Below, piece by piece: positions 9,132-17,739 of a DNA stretch of 64,000 nt; the first letter of the stretch is position 1, and each line of letters begins with the position of its first letter. A model generated the notes under the pieces. It was not told where the DNA came from and searched no databases. It saw only the letters and a program-made list of their open reading frames with translations. Position numbers and translations under genes: made by a program. Source of the stretch: Gaiellasilicea sp963829845 (GTDB taxonomy: Bacteria; Actinomycetota; Thermoleophilia; Gaiellales; Gaiellaceae). Location: NCBI GenBank assembly GCA_963829845.1, contig CAWHKD010000020.1:1-64000 (forward strand), given 5' to 3'.

Positions 9132-10267
9132 ATGTCCGACACGATCGACCCGACCACGACCGACGACGCGCTGCCGAGGCGCCTCGTCCGTCCGACCGAA
9201 GGCCGGTGGCTCGGGGGCGTCGCCGTCGGACTCGGCCGCTACTTCGACGTCAACCCGCTCGTCTACCGGATCGCGTTCGCGGCGCTCGCGCTTGTGGGTG
9301 GACAGGGCTGCTCCTCTACCTCGCCGCCTGGCTCGTGATCCCAGGCGAGGACGACGACGAGTCGATCGCCGTCGAGGCGCTGCGCGAACGCCAAGACCAT
9401 CCCTGGCTTCTCGTCGGCGTCGGCCTGCTCGCCTTCGGCGCGCTGTTCGCGCTCTCCGAAGCGCACTTCTGGCCGGGAACCGGCAACGTCTGGCTCGCGG
9501 CGACCCTTGTCGGAGGCGCGCTCGTCTGGTGGCACGTGTCGCAGCGATCCGACCGTCCACGCGCCGTTCAGACCGCCGCTGCCCCCGTTGCAGCAGACGA
9601 AGCAGCTCAGCCGGACGAAGCGACGACGAGAGTCCAGCCACCGCCTCCCCCGCCCAAGCCGCCGAAGCGGCCATCGCTCTTCGCGCCCGTCCTCGGCGCG
9701 CTGCTCGCAGCCGCCGGCTTCTTCGGGCTGCTCGCGGTGCTCGACATCTACGACGTCGACGTCGCAGCCGTGCTTGCGGCGGGCGTGGTGATCGTCGGCG
9801 CCGCGATTGCGTTCGGGGCACTCACACAGCGGCGCGTCGGCGGGCTCGTCTTCCTCGGACTGCTCCTGCTTGCCGCCTTCGCTCTCGCCGCGATCACGCC
9901 GGTTTCCGTCGGCGCGGGGGTCGGGGAGAAGAGCGAACGACCGGCGACCGTGACGGCGCTGGACCCGAGCTACGAGCACGGCATCGGCGAACTCGAGCTC
10001 GACCTCAGCGATATCACGCTGCCGGCGGGCACGACCTCGGTCGACGCCAGCGTCGGCATCGGGAAGATCGTCGTCACGGTGCCGGAGGATGTCGCCCTCG
10101 TGATCGACGCCCACGCGGGGGTCGGCTCGATCGATCTCCTCGGCGCACGCGACGACGGCGTCGACGCGGATCGAACCATCAGGCTGCCCGGCTCGACTCC
10201 GGATGCTCCCGTGCTCGACCTCGAGGCCGACATCGCGATCGGCGACATCCAGGTTCAGCGCGGGTGA
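9132..10267 (+). CDS. PspC-domain membrane protein with LiaF-like C-terminal domain (frameshifted)
   Basis: The N-terminal PspC domain (residues about 15-75: GGVAVGLGRYFDVNPLVYRI and LLLYLAAWLVIPGE) is interrupted by one missing base near 9300. A Pro-rich linker follows, then three to four transmembrane helices. The C-terminal domain (about 285-375; GIGKIVVTVPEDVALVI, GVGSIDLLG) matches the LiaF/DUF2154-type beta domain. It overlaps the following PspC-histidine-kinase by GTGA, and that gene overlaps a LuxR regulator the same way. The arrangement parallels LiaFSR-type envelope-stress systems, in which LiaF restrains the kinase; that role is inferred here. Confidence 0.85.
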
Positions 10268-11373
10268 GCTCGACGCCGTACCGGCTGCCGCTGACGCTCC
10301 CTCGCCTGCGGCGCGCGCCCGGTGAGGGAGCGATCGCGGGCGTCTGCGCCGGAATCGGGCGCAGCCTGCGGGTCGACGCGACGCTCGTCCGGCTCACGTT
10401 TGCGCTGCTCGCGTTCGCCGGTGGCGCCGGAATCGTCGCCTACGCAGGGGCCTGGCTCGCTCTCGAGCCGGAGAGCGGCCCCACGCCGTCGTCGAAGCGC
10501 CGGCTCCTCGGCTACGTCGCGCTCGCAATCGCCGGCGCGATCGCGCTCCGGGGCTTCGGCTTCTCCGACTCGCTGATCTGGCCGGCCGCGCTCTGCGGAG
10601 CGGGGATCCTGCTCGCCAGGGGCCGGACGGGCGCCACGGTCGTGGCGGGCCTCGCACTCGTCGCCGTCGGCGTGATCCTCTTCGTCGACCAGAACGCGAC
10701 GTCCGACCGGCGCGATGCCGCCTTCCAGTCGAGCGCGGTCGCGATCACCCTCCTCCTCGTCCTCGGCCCCTGGGCCTGGAGACTGGCGGCCGAGCGAAAC
10801 TCGGAGCGAATCGCCCGGATCCGCTCTGAGGAGCGCGCCGAGATGGCGGCGCGCATCCACGACTCCGTGCTGCAGACCCTCGCGCTCGTCCAGCGCGAGG
10901 CGAGCGACCCGCGCCGCGTCGCGGCGCTCGCGCGGCGGCAGGAGCGGGAGCTGCGCGGGTGGCTCTACCCAGACGCGCGTGCGGAGGGGGCGAGTCTGGC
11001 GTCCGCAATCGAGACGGCGGCCGTGGAGGTGGAGGAGCTTCACGGCATCCCGGTCGAGCTCGTCCGGACCGGGGACGTGCCGCTGGACGACCGGGTCGAG
11101 GCGCTCGTGCTCGCGGCGCGGGAAGCGTTGGCCAACGCCGCCGAGCACTCCGACGCGGACGAGGTATCGGTCTTCGCAGACGTGGGCGACGACGAGATCG
11201 CGGTCTACGTGCGCGACCGCGGCACGGGGTTCGACCCGGACGAGCTGCCGCCGGACTCGCACGGGATCGCCGACTCCATCCGCGGCCGCATGGAGCGCGT
11301 CGGCGGCACCGCGGCGATCGTGTCCTCACCGGAGGGCACCGAGGTCGAGCTGCGGCTGGGGAGGCAGCCGTGA
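10264..11373 (+). CDS. PspC-fused sensor histidine kinase (HisKA_3 type)
   Basis: GTG start at 10264 overlaps the previous stop. Residues about 15-70 form a PspC domain (GAIAGVCAGIGRSLRVDATL), followed by four more hydrophobic helices. The dimerisation box AARIHDSVLQTLALVQRE holds the phosphorylated His. The HATPase_c domain shows AREALANAAEHSDA (N box) and VRDRGTGFDP (G1). About 369 residues, complete. The GTGA overlap with the LuxR regulator downstream identifies its partner. PspC domains sense membrane state in phage-shock systems, so an envelope signal is likely though unproven. Confidence 0.92.
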   Translation: MSSTPYRLPLTLPRLRRAPGEGAIAGVCAGIGRSLRVDATLVRLTFALLAFAGGAGIVAYAGAWLALEPESGPTPSSKRRLLGYVALAIAGAIALRGFGFSDSLIWPAALCGAGILLARGRTGATVVAGLALVAVGVILFVDQNATSDRRDAAFQSSAVAITLLLVLGPWAWRLAAERNSERIARIRSEERAEMAARIHDSVLQTLALVQREASDPRRVAALARRQERELRGWLYPDARAEGASLASAIETAAVEVEELHGIPVELVRTGDVPLDDRVEALVLAAREALANAAEHSDADEVSVFADVGDDEIAVYVRDRGTGFDPDELPPDSHGIADSIRGRMERVGGTAAIVSSPEGTEVELRLGRQP

Positions 11374-12005
11374 GCCGGCGCCGCGTCGTCCTCGTCGACG
11401 ACCATCGCATCTTCCGCTCGGGTGTTCGCGCGGAACTCGGCGAAGCGGTCGAAATCGTCGGCGAGGCCGGCTCCGTCGCCGAGGCCGTGCCGTTGATCCG
11501 CGAGCTCGATCCCGACGTCGTCCTGCTCGACGTCCACCTGCCGGACGGCGGCGGCCACGCCGTGATCGCCCAGGTCGCGCCCGAGCGACCGGGAGTCCGC
11601 TTCCTTGCGCTCTCGGTCTCGGATGCGGCCGAAGACGTGATCGACGTGATCCGAGCGGGCGCCCGCGGCTACGTCACGAAGACGATCTCCGGCGACGAGC
11701 TCGTGGACGCGATCAACCGCACCGCCGAGGGCGACGCCGTCTTCTCACCGCGGCTCGCGGGCTTCGTCCTCGACGCCTTCCGCTCCGGCGAGGCCGCGGT
11801 TGACCCGGAGCTCGACACGCTCACCGCACGCGAGCGCGAGGTGCTGCAGCTGATCGCGCGCGGCTACCGCTACAAGGAGATCGCGTCGCGGCTGCACCTC
11901 TCGGTGAAGACGGTCGAGAGCCACGTCTCTGCCGTCCTGCGCAAGCTCCAGCTATCGAGCCGCCACGAGCTGACGCGGTGGGCGGCCGAGCGGCGGCTGA
12001 TCTAG
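11370..12005 (+). CDS. NarL/LuxR-family response regulator
   Basis: Receiver domain residues 1-120: acidic pair in LVDDHRIFR, phospho-acceptor Asp in DVVLLDVHLPDGGG, Ser/Thr in LALSVSD, Lys in YVTKTISG. The LuxR HTH (about 145-205) is LTAREREVLQLIARGYRYKE with LHLSVKTVESHVSAVLRKLQ. 211 residues. GTG start at 11370 overlaps the kinase stop (GTGA). Third gene of a PspC/kinase/regulator operon and presumably phosphorylated by that kinase. Its stop overlaps the stop of the convergent LigD-type polymerase. Confidence 0.93.
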   Translation: MSRRRVVLVDDHRIFRSGVRAELGEAVEIVGEAGSVAEAVPLIRELDPDVVLLDVHLPDGGGHAVIAQVAPERPGVRFLALSVSDAAEDVIDVIRAGARGYVTKTISGDELVDAINRTAEGDAVFSPRLAGFVLDAFRSGEAAVDPELDTLTAREREVLQLIARGYRYKEIASRLHLSVKTVESHVSAVLRKLQLSSRHELTRWAAERRLI

Positions 12006-13012
12006 GCGTCTGCTTTCTTCGCCCGCGACGGCTGCACGCGCTTCGGCTCCCCCGGCATCTTCGGGAACTGCGGCGGATAGGGAGCCTCGCCGACACCTGC
12101 CGCCTCCTCGCGCTCAACCCACTCGAGCAGGAGCTTCAGGTCGCAGACGGCGTCGTCGATTCCGGCCTGCACGTCGCCAAGCTTCGCGAAGCGCTCGGGC
12201 ATCGAGGCGAGGGTGAAGTCCTCGGTCTCGACGTCGGGGAGCTCGTCCCACGTCACCGGCGCGGAGACGGTCGCGTCCGGCCGGCCGCGCACCGAGTAGG
12301 CCGACGCGATCGTGCGGTCGCGGGCGTTCTGGTTGTAGTCGATGAAGACGCGCTCGCCGCGCTCCTCCTTCCACCACGCCGTCGTGACGAGCTCGCTCCG
12401 GCGCTCGACCTCCCGGGCGAAGGCGAGCGCACAGCGGCGCACGACGGGGAACTCCCAGTTCGGCTCGATCCGACACGCGACGTGGATGCCGCGGTTGCCG
12501 GACGTCTTGGGCCAGCCGGTCCACCCCATCTCGGCCAGCGTCTCCCGCACCACCGCTGCCACCTGCTTGCCGTCCTCGAACGATGTCCCCGGCTGCGGGT
12601 CGATGTCGATCCGGAGCTCGTCGGGCTTGTCGACGTCCGCACGGCGGGAGGGCCAGGGATGGAAGTCGACGACGGCGAGGTTCGCCGCCCAGGCGACCTG
12701 TGCGACCTCGGTCACGCAGAGCTCGTCCGCATGCCGGCCGGAGGGGAAGGTCACGCGCGCGGCCTCCACCCATTCGGGCCGCTTCTCGGGCACGCGCTTC
12801 TGATAGATCATCTCGCCCTCGACGCCGTCCGGGAAGCGGCGCAGCTGCGTCGGCCGCTCGTAGAGCGCACGCACGATCCCCTCTCCGACCGACAGGTAGT
12901 ACTCGACCAGGTCCCGCTTCGTCTCCTGCCGTGCCGGAAAGAGCACCTTGTCCGGGTTTGTCACCTTGACGGTGCGGCCGCCGACCTCGAGCTCGATGAA
13001 CGGGGACGCCAT
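12002..13012 (-). CDS. stand-alone LigD-type polymerase/primase (NHEJ polymerase domain)
   Basis: 336 residues of the archaeo-eukaryotic primase-type LigD polymerase family: KVLFPARQETKRDLVEYYL at the N-terminus, RIDIDPQPGTSFED with the catalytic Asp pair, WPKTSGNRGIHV, and VFIDYNQNARDRTIASAYSV before the C-terminus. The family extends or fills ends with ribo- or deoxynucleotides in Ku-dependent end joining. No ligase or phosphoesterase domain is attached; the ligase at 7004-8015 is a separate gene. ATG at 13012. Intact, in contrast with the ligase. Confidence 0.92.
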   Translation of the reverse strand: MASPFIELEVGGRTVKVTNPDKVLFPARQETKRDLVEYYLSVGEGIVRALYERPTQLRRFPDGVEGEMIYQKRVPEKRPEWVEAARVTFPSGRHADELCVTEVAQVAWAANLAVVDFHPWPSRRADVDKPDELRIDIDPQPGTSFEDGKQVAAVVRETLAEMGWTGWPKTSGNRGIHVACRIEPNWEFPVVRRCALAFAREVERRSELVTTAWWKEERGERVFIDYNQNARDRTIASAYSVRGRPDATVSAPVTWDELPDVETEDFTLASMPERFAKLGDVQAGIDDAVCDLKLLLEWVEREEAAGVGEAPYPPQFPKMPGEPKRVQPSRAKKADA

Positions 13013-13076
13013 TCTGCGGAACGGTACCGCGTGGTAGGTTCGAAATCCGTTCCGCATCGACCCACGGAGACTGCTC

Positions 13077-13980
13077 ATGCGAAAGCTCGCCTCGCTGCTG
13101 CTCGTCCTCGTCCTCTCGATCTTCGCCGCCGGTTGTGGCTCGGACGACGAGGATTGGCCGCGCCGCGACGACGAGGCAGCGTCTGCGGCGCGTCCGCCGC
13201 GGACTGCACGAAGGAGAGCGTCGAGACGATCGCGGACAGCCGCCTGACGATCGGGACGGACAACCCTGCGTACCCGCCGTGGTTCGCAGGCGGCACGCCG
13301 GAGGGCTCCGACTGGGAGTTCAACGACCCCAACACCGGCGAGGGCTTCGAGAGTGCGGTCGCCTACGCCGTGGCCGACCAGCTCGGGTTCGCCAAGGGCG
13401 ACGTCGACTGGGTCGTAACGTCCCTTCAACAACTCCTTCAAGCCGGGCGAGAAGAACTTCGACTTCGACATCAACCAGATCTCGGTCACGGAAGACCGCG
13501 ACCGCGCCGTCGACTTCAGCGACTCCTACTACAAGGTCAGCCAGGCGCTCGTCGGACTCACGGGGAAGCCGATCACGAAGGTGCGACGCTCGCCGACCTC
13601 GAAGAAGTACAGGCTCGGCGCCCAGGTCGGGACGACGAGCTCGCCTACATCCAGGACACGATCAAGCCATCGACGGAGGCGCGCGTCTACGACACGTCGA
13701 ACGACGTCGTCGCGGCGCTGAACAGCGGCCAGATCGACGGGATCGTCGTCGACCTGCCGACGGCGTTCTTCCTCGTCGGCGGTGAGGTGAAGAACGGCGC
13801 GGTCGTCGGCCAGTTCGCGCCGACCGGCGGCCAGGAGCACTTCGGGATCCTGTTCCCCGAGGGCAGCGCCCTCCGCGACTGCGTCAACGGCGCGCTGACG
13901 GCCTTGAAGCGACGACGGGACGCTGAGCGGATCCAGCAGCAGTGGCTCTCCAAGAAGACGGCGCACCCGTATCTGAATAG
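13077..13980 (+). CDS. polar amino-acid ABC transporter substrate-binding protein (frameshifted)
   Basis: Lipoprotein-type signal MRKLASLLLVLVLSIFAAGC with a lipobox cysteine. The periplasmic-binding family 3 core follows: LTIGTDNPAYPPWF, GFESAVAYAVADQLG, DFDINQISVTEDR with VDFSDSYYKV, and GTTSLAYIQDTIKP. The end is FGILFPEGSALRDCVNGALT and WLSKKTA. Frame changes occur near 13140, 13420, 13630 and 13910. The stop read after correction is at 13978-13980. It forms a transporter with the next two genes; substrate probably a polar amino acid, identity unknown. Confidence 0.8.
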
Positions 13981-14787
13981 GCCGACCGCGGAACCCGCAT
14001 CCTCGGGGGCGGCGGCGGGGGCCGCGCCTCGCGATCGCGACCGTCAGCACGGTCGTCGTCTTCGGCGCGATCGCCTACGCGCGTCACGCACCTCGCCGGG
14101 CTGGCCCGAGGTCACAGGCCTTCTTCTATCGCCCTGGAGTTCCGGGAGTCGTTTCCCGACATCCTCGCGAATTCCGGCGAACGTGAAGATGTTCATGATC
14201 GCGGAGGTGTTCATCCTCTTCTGGGCCTCGCGCTCGCCGTCCTCCGCAGCCTGCCGGGGCCCGTTTTCTTCCCGCTCCGCTTCCTCTCGGTCGCGTACAC
14301 GGACGTCTTTCGCGGCGTGCCGACGATCCTGCTCATCTTCTTGCTCGGCTTCGGCGTCGCCGGGCTGCAGCTCACCGGCGTGCCGACCTCCGAGTTCTGG
14401 GCGACCGTCTCGCTCGTCCTCGTCTACTCGGCCTACGTCGCCGAGGTCTACCGGGCCGGAATCGACTCCGTCCACCCGAGCCAGGAGGCGGCTGCGCGCT
14501 CGCTCGGGCTGAACCGATTCCAGGCGCTCCGCTACGTCGTGCTGCCGCAGGCGATCCGGCGCGTGATCCCGCCGCTCCTGAACGACTTCATCGGGCTCAC
14601 GAAGGACACGGCACTCGTGGCGCTGCTCGGCGTCGTCGAGGCGTTCCGGCAGTCGCAGATCGAGGTCGCCGGCTCGTTCAACTACACGCCGTACGTCGCT
14701 ACCGCCGTTATCTTCCTCGCCCTGACGATCCCCCTCACCCGCTTCACCGACTGGCTGATCGCCCGAGAGCGGAAGCGGCGCCGGTGA
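13981..14787 (+). CDS. amino-acid ABC transporter permease, HisM/GlnP type (frameshifted N-terminus)
   Basis: The 3' two thirds are intact: SVAYTDVFRGVPTILLIFLL, then the EAA loop region EAAARSLGLNRFQALRYVVL and PQAIRRVIPPLLNDFIGLTK, ending FTDWLIARERKRRR. Hydrophobic helices are typical of the HisM family. The first third is broken by at least two frameshifts (near 14100-14230), with IATVSTVVVFGAIAYV as the first helix. The start is therefore only approximate and no start codon is clear. The ATP-binding gene begins with GTGA overlap on this stop. Confidence 0.8.
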   Translation, partial: ADRGTRILGGGGGGRASRSRPSARSSSSARSPTRVTHLAGLARGHRPSSIALEFRESFPDILANSGEREDVHDRGGVHPLLGLALAVLRSLPGPVFFPLRFLSVAYTDVFRGVPTILLIFLLGFGVAGLQLTGVPTSEFWATVSLVLVYSAYVAEVYRAGIDSVHPSQEAAARSLGLNRFQALRYVVLPQAIRRVIPPLLNDFIGLTKDTALVALLGVVEAFRQSQIEVAGSFNYTPYVATAVIFLALTIPLTRFTDWLIARERKRRR

Positions 14788-15530
14788 CCGCGCAGCTTCG
14801 AGTCGAGGGCGTGTCGAAGTCCTTCGGCGATCATCGCGTCCTCGACCGGATCGACCTCGCGGTCGAGGAGCACGAAGTCGTGTGCCTGATCGGAGCCTCC
14901 GGGTCCGGCAAATCGACCCTGCTGCGCTGCATCAACCTCCTCGAGCCGGTCGACGAGGGGCGCATCTTCCTGGGCGGCGAGGAGCTGACCGGAACCGGAG
15001 TCGACGAGAACCGAGCTCGGCGGCGAATCGGGATCGTGTTCCAGGCGTTCAACCTCTTCCCCCACATGACGGTCCTCGAAAACGTCACGCTCGGCCCGCG
15101 GAAGGCGCTCGGCACATCGAAAGGCCAGGCCGAGGTGGACGCAACGGAGTTGCTCGCGCGCTTCGGGCTCGCCGAGAAGCGCGACGACTACCCGGATCGG
15201 CTTTCCGGCGGTCAGCAGCAGCGCGTCGCGATCGTGCGGGCGCTCGCGATGCAGCCAGAGGTGATGCTCCTCGACGAGGTGACGAGCGCGCTCGACCCCG
15301 AGCTCGTCGCCGAGGTGCTCCGCGTGATCCGCGAGCTCGCCGACGGCGGTATGACGATGCTGATCGCCACCCACGAGATGGGCTTCGCACGCGACATCGC
15401 GAGCCGGGTCTGCTTCCTCGACGCCGGCGTGATCCTCGAGCAGGGGCCGCCGGAGCGGATCTTCAGCTCCCCGGAGCAGGTGAGGACACGACAGTTCCTC
15501 GACCGGATCATCGAAGCGGGGCGTCTGTAG
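14784..15530 (+). CDS. amino-acid ABC transporter ATP-binding protein
   Basis: 248 residues with Walker A GASGSGKST, Q-loop VFQAFNLFPHMTV, signature LSGGQQQRVA, Walker B VMLLDEVTSALDPE and H-loop IATHEM. It belongs to the GlnQ/HisP polar amino-acid import class. GTG start overlaps the permease stop. Intact, unlike the two upstream genes. Energises import by the preceding permease and binding protein. Confidence 0.95.
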   Translation: MTAQLRVEGVSKSFGDHRVLDRIDLAVEEHEVVCLIGASGSGKSTLLRCINLLEPVDEGRIFLGGEELTGTGVDENRARRRIGIVFQAFNLFPHMTVLENVTLGPRKALGTSKGQAEVDATELLARFGLAEKRDDYPDRLSGGQQQRVAIVRALAMQPEVMLLDEVTSALDPELVAEVLRVIRELADGGMTMLIATHEMGFARDIASRVCFLDAGVILEQGPPERIFSSPEQVRTRQFLDRIIEAGRL

Positions 15531-15545
15531 GCCTACACTTCAGAT

Positions 15546-15836
15546 GTGCTCGAAGAGACTACGCGGGATGTCGTGCTGGAACCGCTGGACGACTGGATCG
15601 TCGTCGAGCCGCTCGACGACACCGAGACCGCGAGCGGCCTGATCGTGCCGATCAACGAAGGTGCGCAGACGCGCCAGGCGATCGTGGCCGCGGTCGGCCC
15701 CGACGTCGAGTCGATCGATCCCGGCGACAAGGTGCTGTTCCCGCGCGACGCCGGCTTCGAAGTCCGGCTCGCGCGCTCCGCGCATCGTGTCCGCGTGCTC
15801 AGGCGCGAGGACCTGCTCGCCCGCATCCACGACTAG
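15546..15836 (+). CDS. groS: GroES-like co-chaperonin
   Basis: 96 residues; GTG start at 15546. The sequence IVVEPLDDTETASGLIVPIN is the GroES barrel with the substrate-side mobile loop (ETASGLIVP), followed by AIVAAVGPDVESIDPGDKVLFPRDAGFEV. It caps GroEL for ATP-dependent folding. No groEL is adjacent; this is a solitary gene 15 bp after the ABC transporter, so it may be a second, divergent GroES-type protein. The motif DAGFEVRLARSAHRVRVLRR replaces the usual KYGGTEVK-type ending. Confidence 0.85.
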   Translation: MLEETTRDVVLEPLDDWIVVEPLDDTETASGLIVPINEGAQTRQAIVAAVGPDVESIDPGDKVLFPRDAGFEVRLARSAHRVRVLRREDLLARIHD

Positions 15837-15850
15837 GAACGCGTTCGTGT

Positions 15851-15925
15851 CGAGCCGGAGCGAAGCGACCCTTCAGGGGTCTGCGCGCGAAGAGCATCCG
15901 CTCTCGCGGATGCTCTTCTTGCGCT
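15851..15925 (+). repeat. structured element B, copy 1 (terminator-like)
   Basis: Starts 14 bp after the groES-like stop. Hairpin 1 is ACCC-TTCA-GGGG. Then GCGCGCGA leads into hairpin 2 with 12-bp arms 15890-15901 and 15906-15917 around a TCTC loop, followed by CTTGCGC. The same order, spacing and shared words (CTTCAGGGG, CGCGCGA, GCATCCGC, CTTGCGC) occur at 45068-45141 with changed but still paired arms. It probably ends the transporter/groES transcript. Confidence 0.75.
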
Positions 15926-16167
15926 ACGAAGCAGGTGCGATCCGCCGCATGGATCGAGCTCCCGCCTCGTCTGAGCTCGCCGCCCCGCCGCGGGGCAACG
16001 AACCACTAGCGCCATCCTGGACGACGGGCGCCGCTTCACGCCATCCCCCGGCCTGAGTTGACCGCACTACTTCACTTGAACGAGGGATCGGACGGCGGCG
16101 CTCCGAGGACGATGAACAGGTCATCAGCTCAGCGACGTGGGAAGCCGCAGCCCACCGCGCAGAGTCT

Positions 16168-16266
16168 CGAAAGACCGCGTCAGGCGCACCCAGCGCCGAA
16201 CCGCGGTCTTTCGCACGTCTGGAGACAGAAACGCCGAAGGCCTGCCGCCCGCGGGCCTTCCGGCGT
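16168..16266. other. two adjacent strong inverted repeats
   Basis: IR1 has perfect 12-bp arms CGAAAGACCGCG (16168-16179) and CGCGGTCTTTCG (16202-16213), with an inner GGCGC/GCGCC stem. IR2 (16231-16266) pairs ACGCCG-AAGGCC with GGCCTT-CCGGCGT. They lie in 15926-16450, a 525-bp stretch without a supported gene, upstream of the exported protein at 16451. Possible terminators or a structured RNA; no family recognised. Confidence 0.55.
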
Positions 16267-16450
16267 GACCGAGTTGGACGACGCCGAGCCGGCTCGCGCG
16301 CTCCGGGAACGTACCGGGCGAGCGTCGCGGAGGGTGCGAAACCGGAGGAAGATCGCTGCGCTCGAGCACGTCCCGTGAGTTGGAGGCTCGGGTGCCGGAC
16401 AACGACCGATTGCGTGTGACCTCATTGCTCCCGGCGGCGTACACATCGAC

Positions 16451-16912
16451 ATGAAGACAGCGGCCATTCTTCTCTCCCTGATCGTCACGGCGGCGTCTCT
16501 TGCCGGGACAGGGTCGGCCTCTCTCCAGCGGAGCCCGAGTTCTGCAGCGCGGGCTCCGATCGCGACCGTCGTTCAGCATGGCGGACTGTGCTTCCAGGGC
16601 AGGGGACACCCGGGTGTGGAGTGCCGGTCGACTGCGACCGTCACAGACCGCTGGATCAGTGCGCCGGGTTTCAGGCGGCGTGCCTTGAGGGAGACCGAGC
16701 GCGCAGACTTGCTCAGCGCAATCGGACAGATCAAGGCTGAGTACCTTCGAAGGCATCCCTTCCGGGGTGTGTGCCCGACCGCCTACGACGGCCAGGAGTC
16801 GATCTATCGCTTTCGCGGGTTCGGACGGGAACTGGCTTCGTGCACATACGGTCTGAGCGGCGTCAGAGCGGTCACCCTCGTGAACCGGCTCATCCGCCAA
16901 CTCGACCGCTGA
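16451..16912 (+). CDS. exported hypothetical protein
   Basis: 153 residues with a clear signal peptide (MKTAAILLSLIVTAASLAGTGSAS). The mature part contains four cysteines (LCFQGRG, VECRS, VCPTAYDG, SCTYG) that could form two disulfides. A middle helix reads ETERADLLSAIGQIKAEYLR and the C-terminus AVTLVNRLIRQLDR. No known domain recognised. The gene stands alone between structured inverted repeats and a 430-bp gene-poor stretch. Confidence 0.75.
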   Translation: MKTAAILLSLIVTAASLAGTGSASLQRSPSSAARAPIATVVQHGGLCFQGRGHPGVECRSTATVTDRWISAPGFRRRALRETERADLLSAIGQIKAEYLRRHPFRGVCPTAYDGQESIYRFRGFGRELASCTYGLSGVRAVTLVNRLIRQLDR

Positions 16913-17341
16913 ATCGCATCTGGGCACCCCAGGGATCGAGGCCCGATGCGGGCGCCATCACACATCGAAGCCGCGTGGCAGCCTGCTGAGGTTCAGGCGG
17001 CGAAAGACTGGTTAGTGCGCCGAGGCTGGCGCCGAAGGTCCGCCAGCAGGGCTGCGTGCTGGACTCGGTTGGGTGCCCGCCGTGTCGTAGCGGGCGGGCC
17101 AGCCTGGAAGAAGTCTTCAGTGGACCGCGTCGGCAGAGCACGCTCGAGCAGGCACCGGGTCAGCTGATCGCGCATTCGCACCTCTGTCGCTTTCGTCTTT
17201 GGGTGGTTGAGCGAACGCTCCGAACATCAGCAGGTCGCTCGATCGACGCGGGACTCAGACAAAAGTAGTGCTCGCGGTCTTGCCCGGATAGGACATGATT
17301 GGGTCATCGCGTTCGGCTGGCGCTGACGGCATGCTGGTCGC
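16913..17341. other. gene-poor stretch
   Basis: Only short overlapping open frames with no preferred codon-position bias are present. A small inverted repeat (GCCCGC, 9-base loop, GCGGGC) lies near 17072-17097. Nothing else recognised. Confidence 0.4.
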
Positions 17342-17545
17342 GTGAACGTGGGAATCAAGGTCAGATTGCAGAGCACCGACGGCGGCGATCTCGGGATAGC
17401 TCATGCGCCGGCACCGGTCACACGAGGCGATGTGCTTGCGCTCGCGGACGGGTCGATCTGGCGCGTGATCAACCTGATCAACCTCGAGGACCACGACAAC
17501 ACCGCCCGCGTGATCGACATGCTCTGCATGGTCGAACCGGGCTAG
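17342..17545 (+). CDS. small hypothetical protein
   Basis: 67 residues from GTG at 17342: MNVGIKVRLQSTDGGDLGIA then PVTRGDVLALADGSIWRVINLI and ARVIDMLCMVEPG. Consistently GC-rich third positions support coding, and it reads like a small beta-barrel domain. No signal peptide or membrane segment. No close neighbour on the same strand. Function unknown. Confidence 0.6.
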   Translation: MNVGIKVRLQSTDGGDLGIAHAPAPVTRGDVLALADGSIWRVINLINLEDHDNTARVIDMLCMVEPG

Positions 17546-17564
17546 CCCCTGCGGCCCGTCGACC

Positions 17565-17717
17565 TCAAGCAGTCCGTCCACGTGCCGATCGCGGGGTTGC
17601 TGTAGCGGCTGCGGTTGCAATCGCCGCAAGACGGTGGCGGCAGCGTTCGGGGGCACCACACGCGCTGCAGAACAGTGCGTCGGCGTCGTTCTCCCGTCCG
17701 CAAGAACTGCAGATCAT
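17565..17717 (-). CDS. micro-ORF with zinc-ribbon motif
   Basis: A 50-residue frame begins MICSSCGRENDADALFCSAC, a classic CXXC-X13-CXXC zinc ribbon, then a basic tail ending RGRTA. It starts 23 bp downstream of the DUF4429/SHOCT gene on the same strand, so both may be one transcript. Single zinc ribbons at the N-terminus are often the start of a longer protein, so truncation or a frameshift after residue 22 is possible. Confidence 0.55.
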   Translation of the reverse strand: MICSSCGRENDADALFCSACGAPERCRHRLAAIATAAATATPRSARGRTA

Positions 17718-17739
17718 GGCGCTGACCCTACGCTGAGGG

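Noticed and set aside
12002..13489. 495-codon version of the LigD polymerase gene
   Set aside because: The extra 5' part is antisense to the ABC binding-protein gene; the family's N-terminus starts at ATG 13012.
16946..17268. Several 60-73-codon frames on both strands
   Set aside because: No codon-position bias, no motif and no ribosome site.
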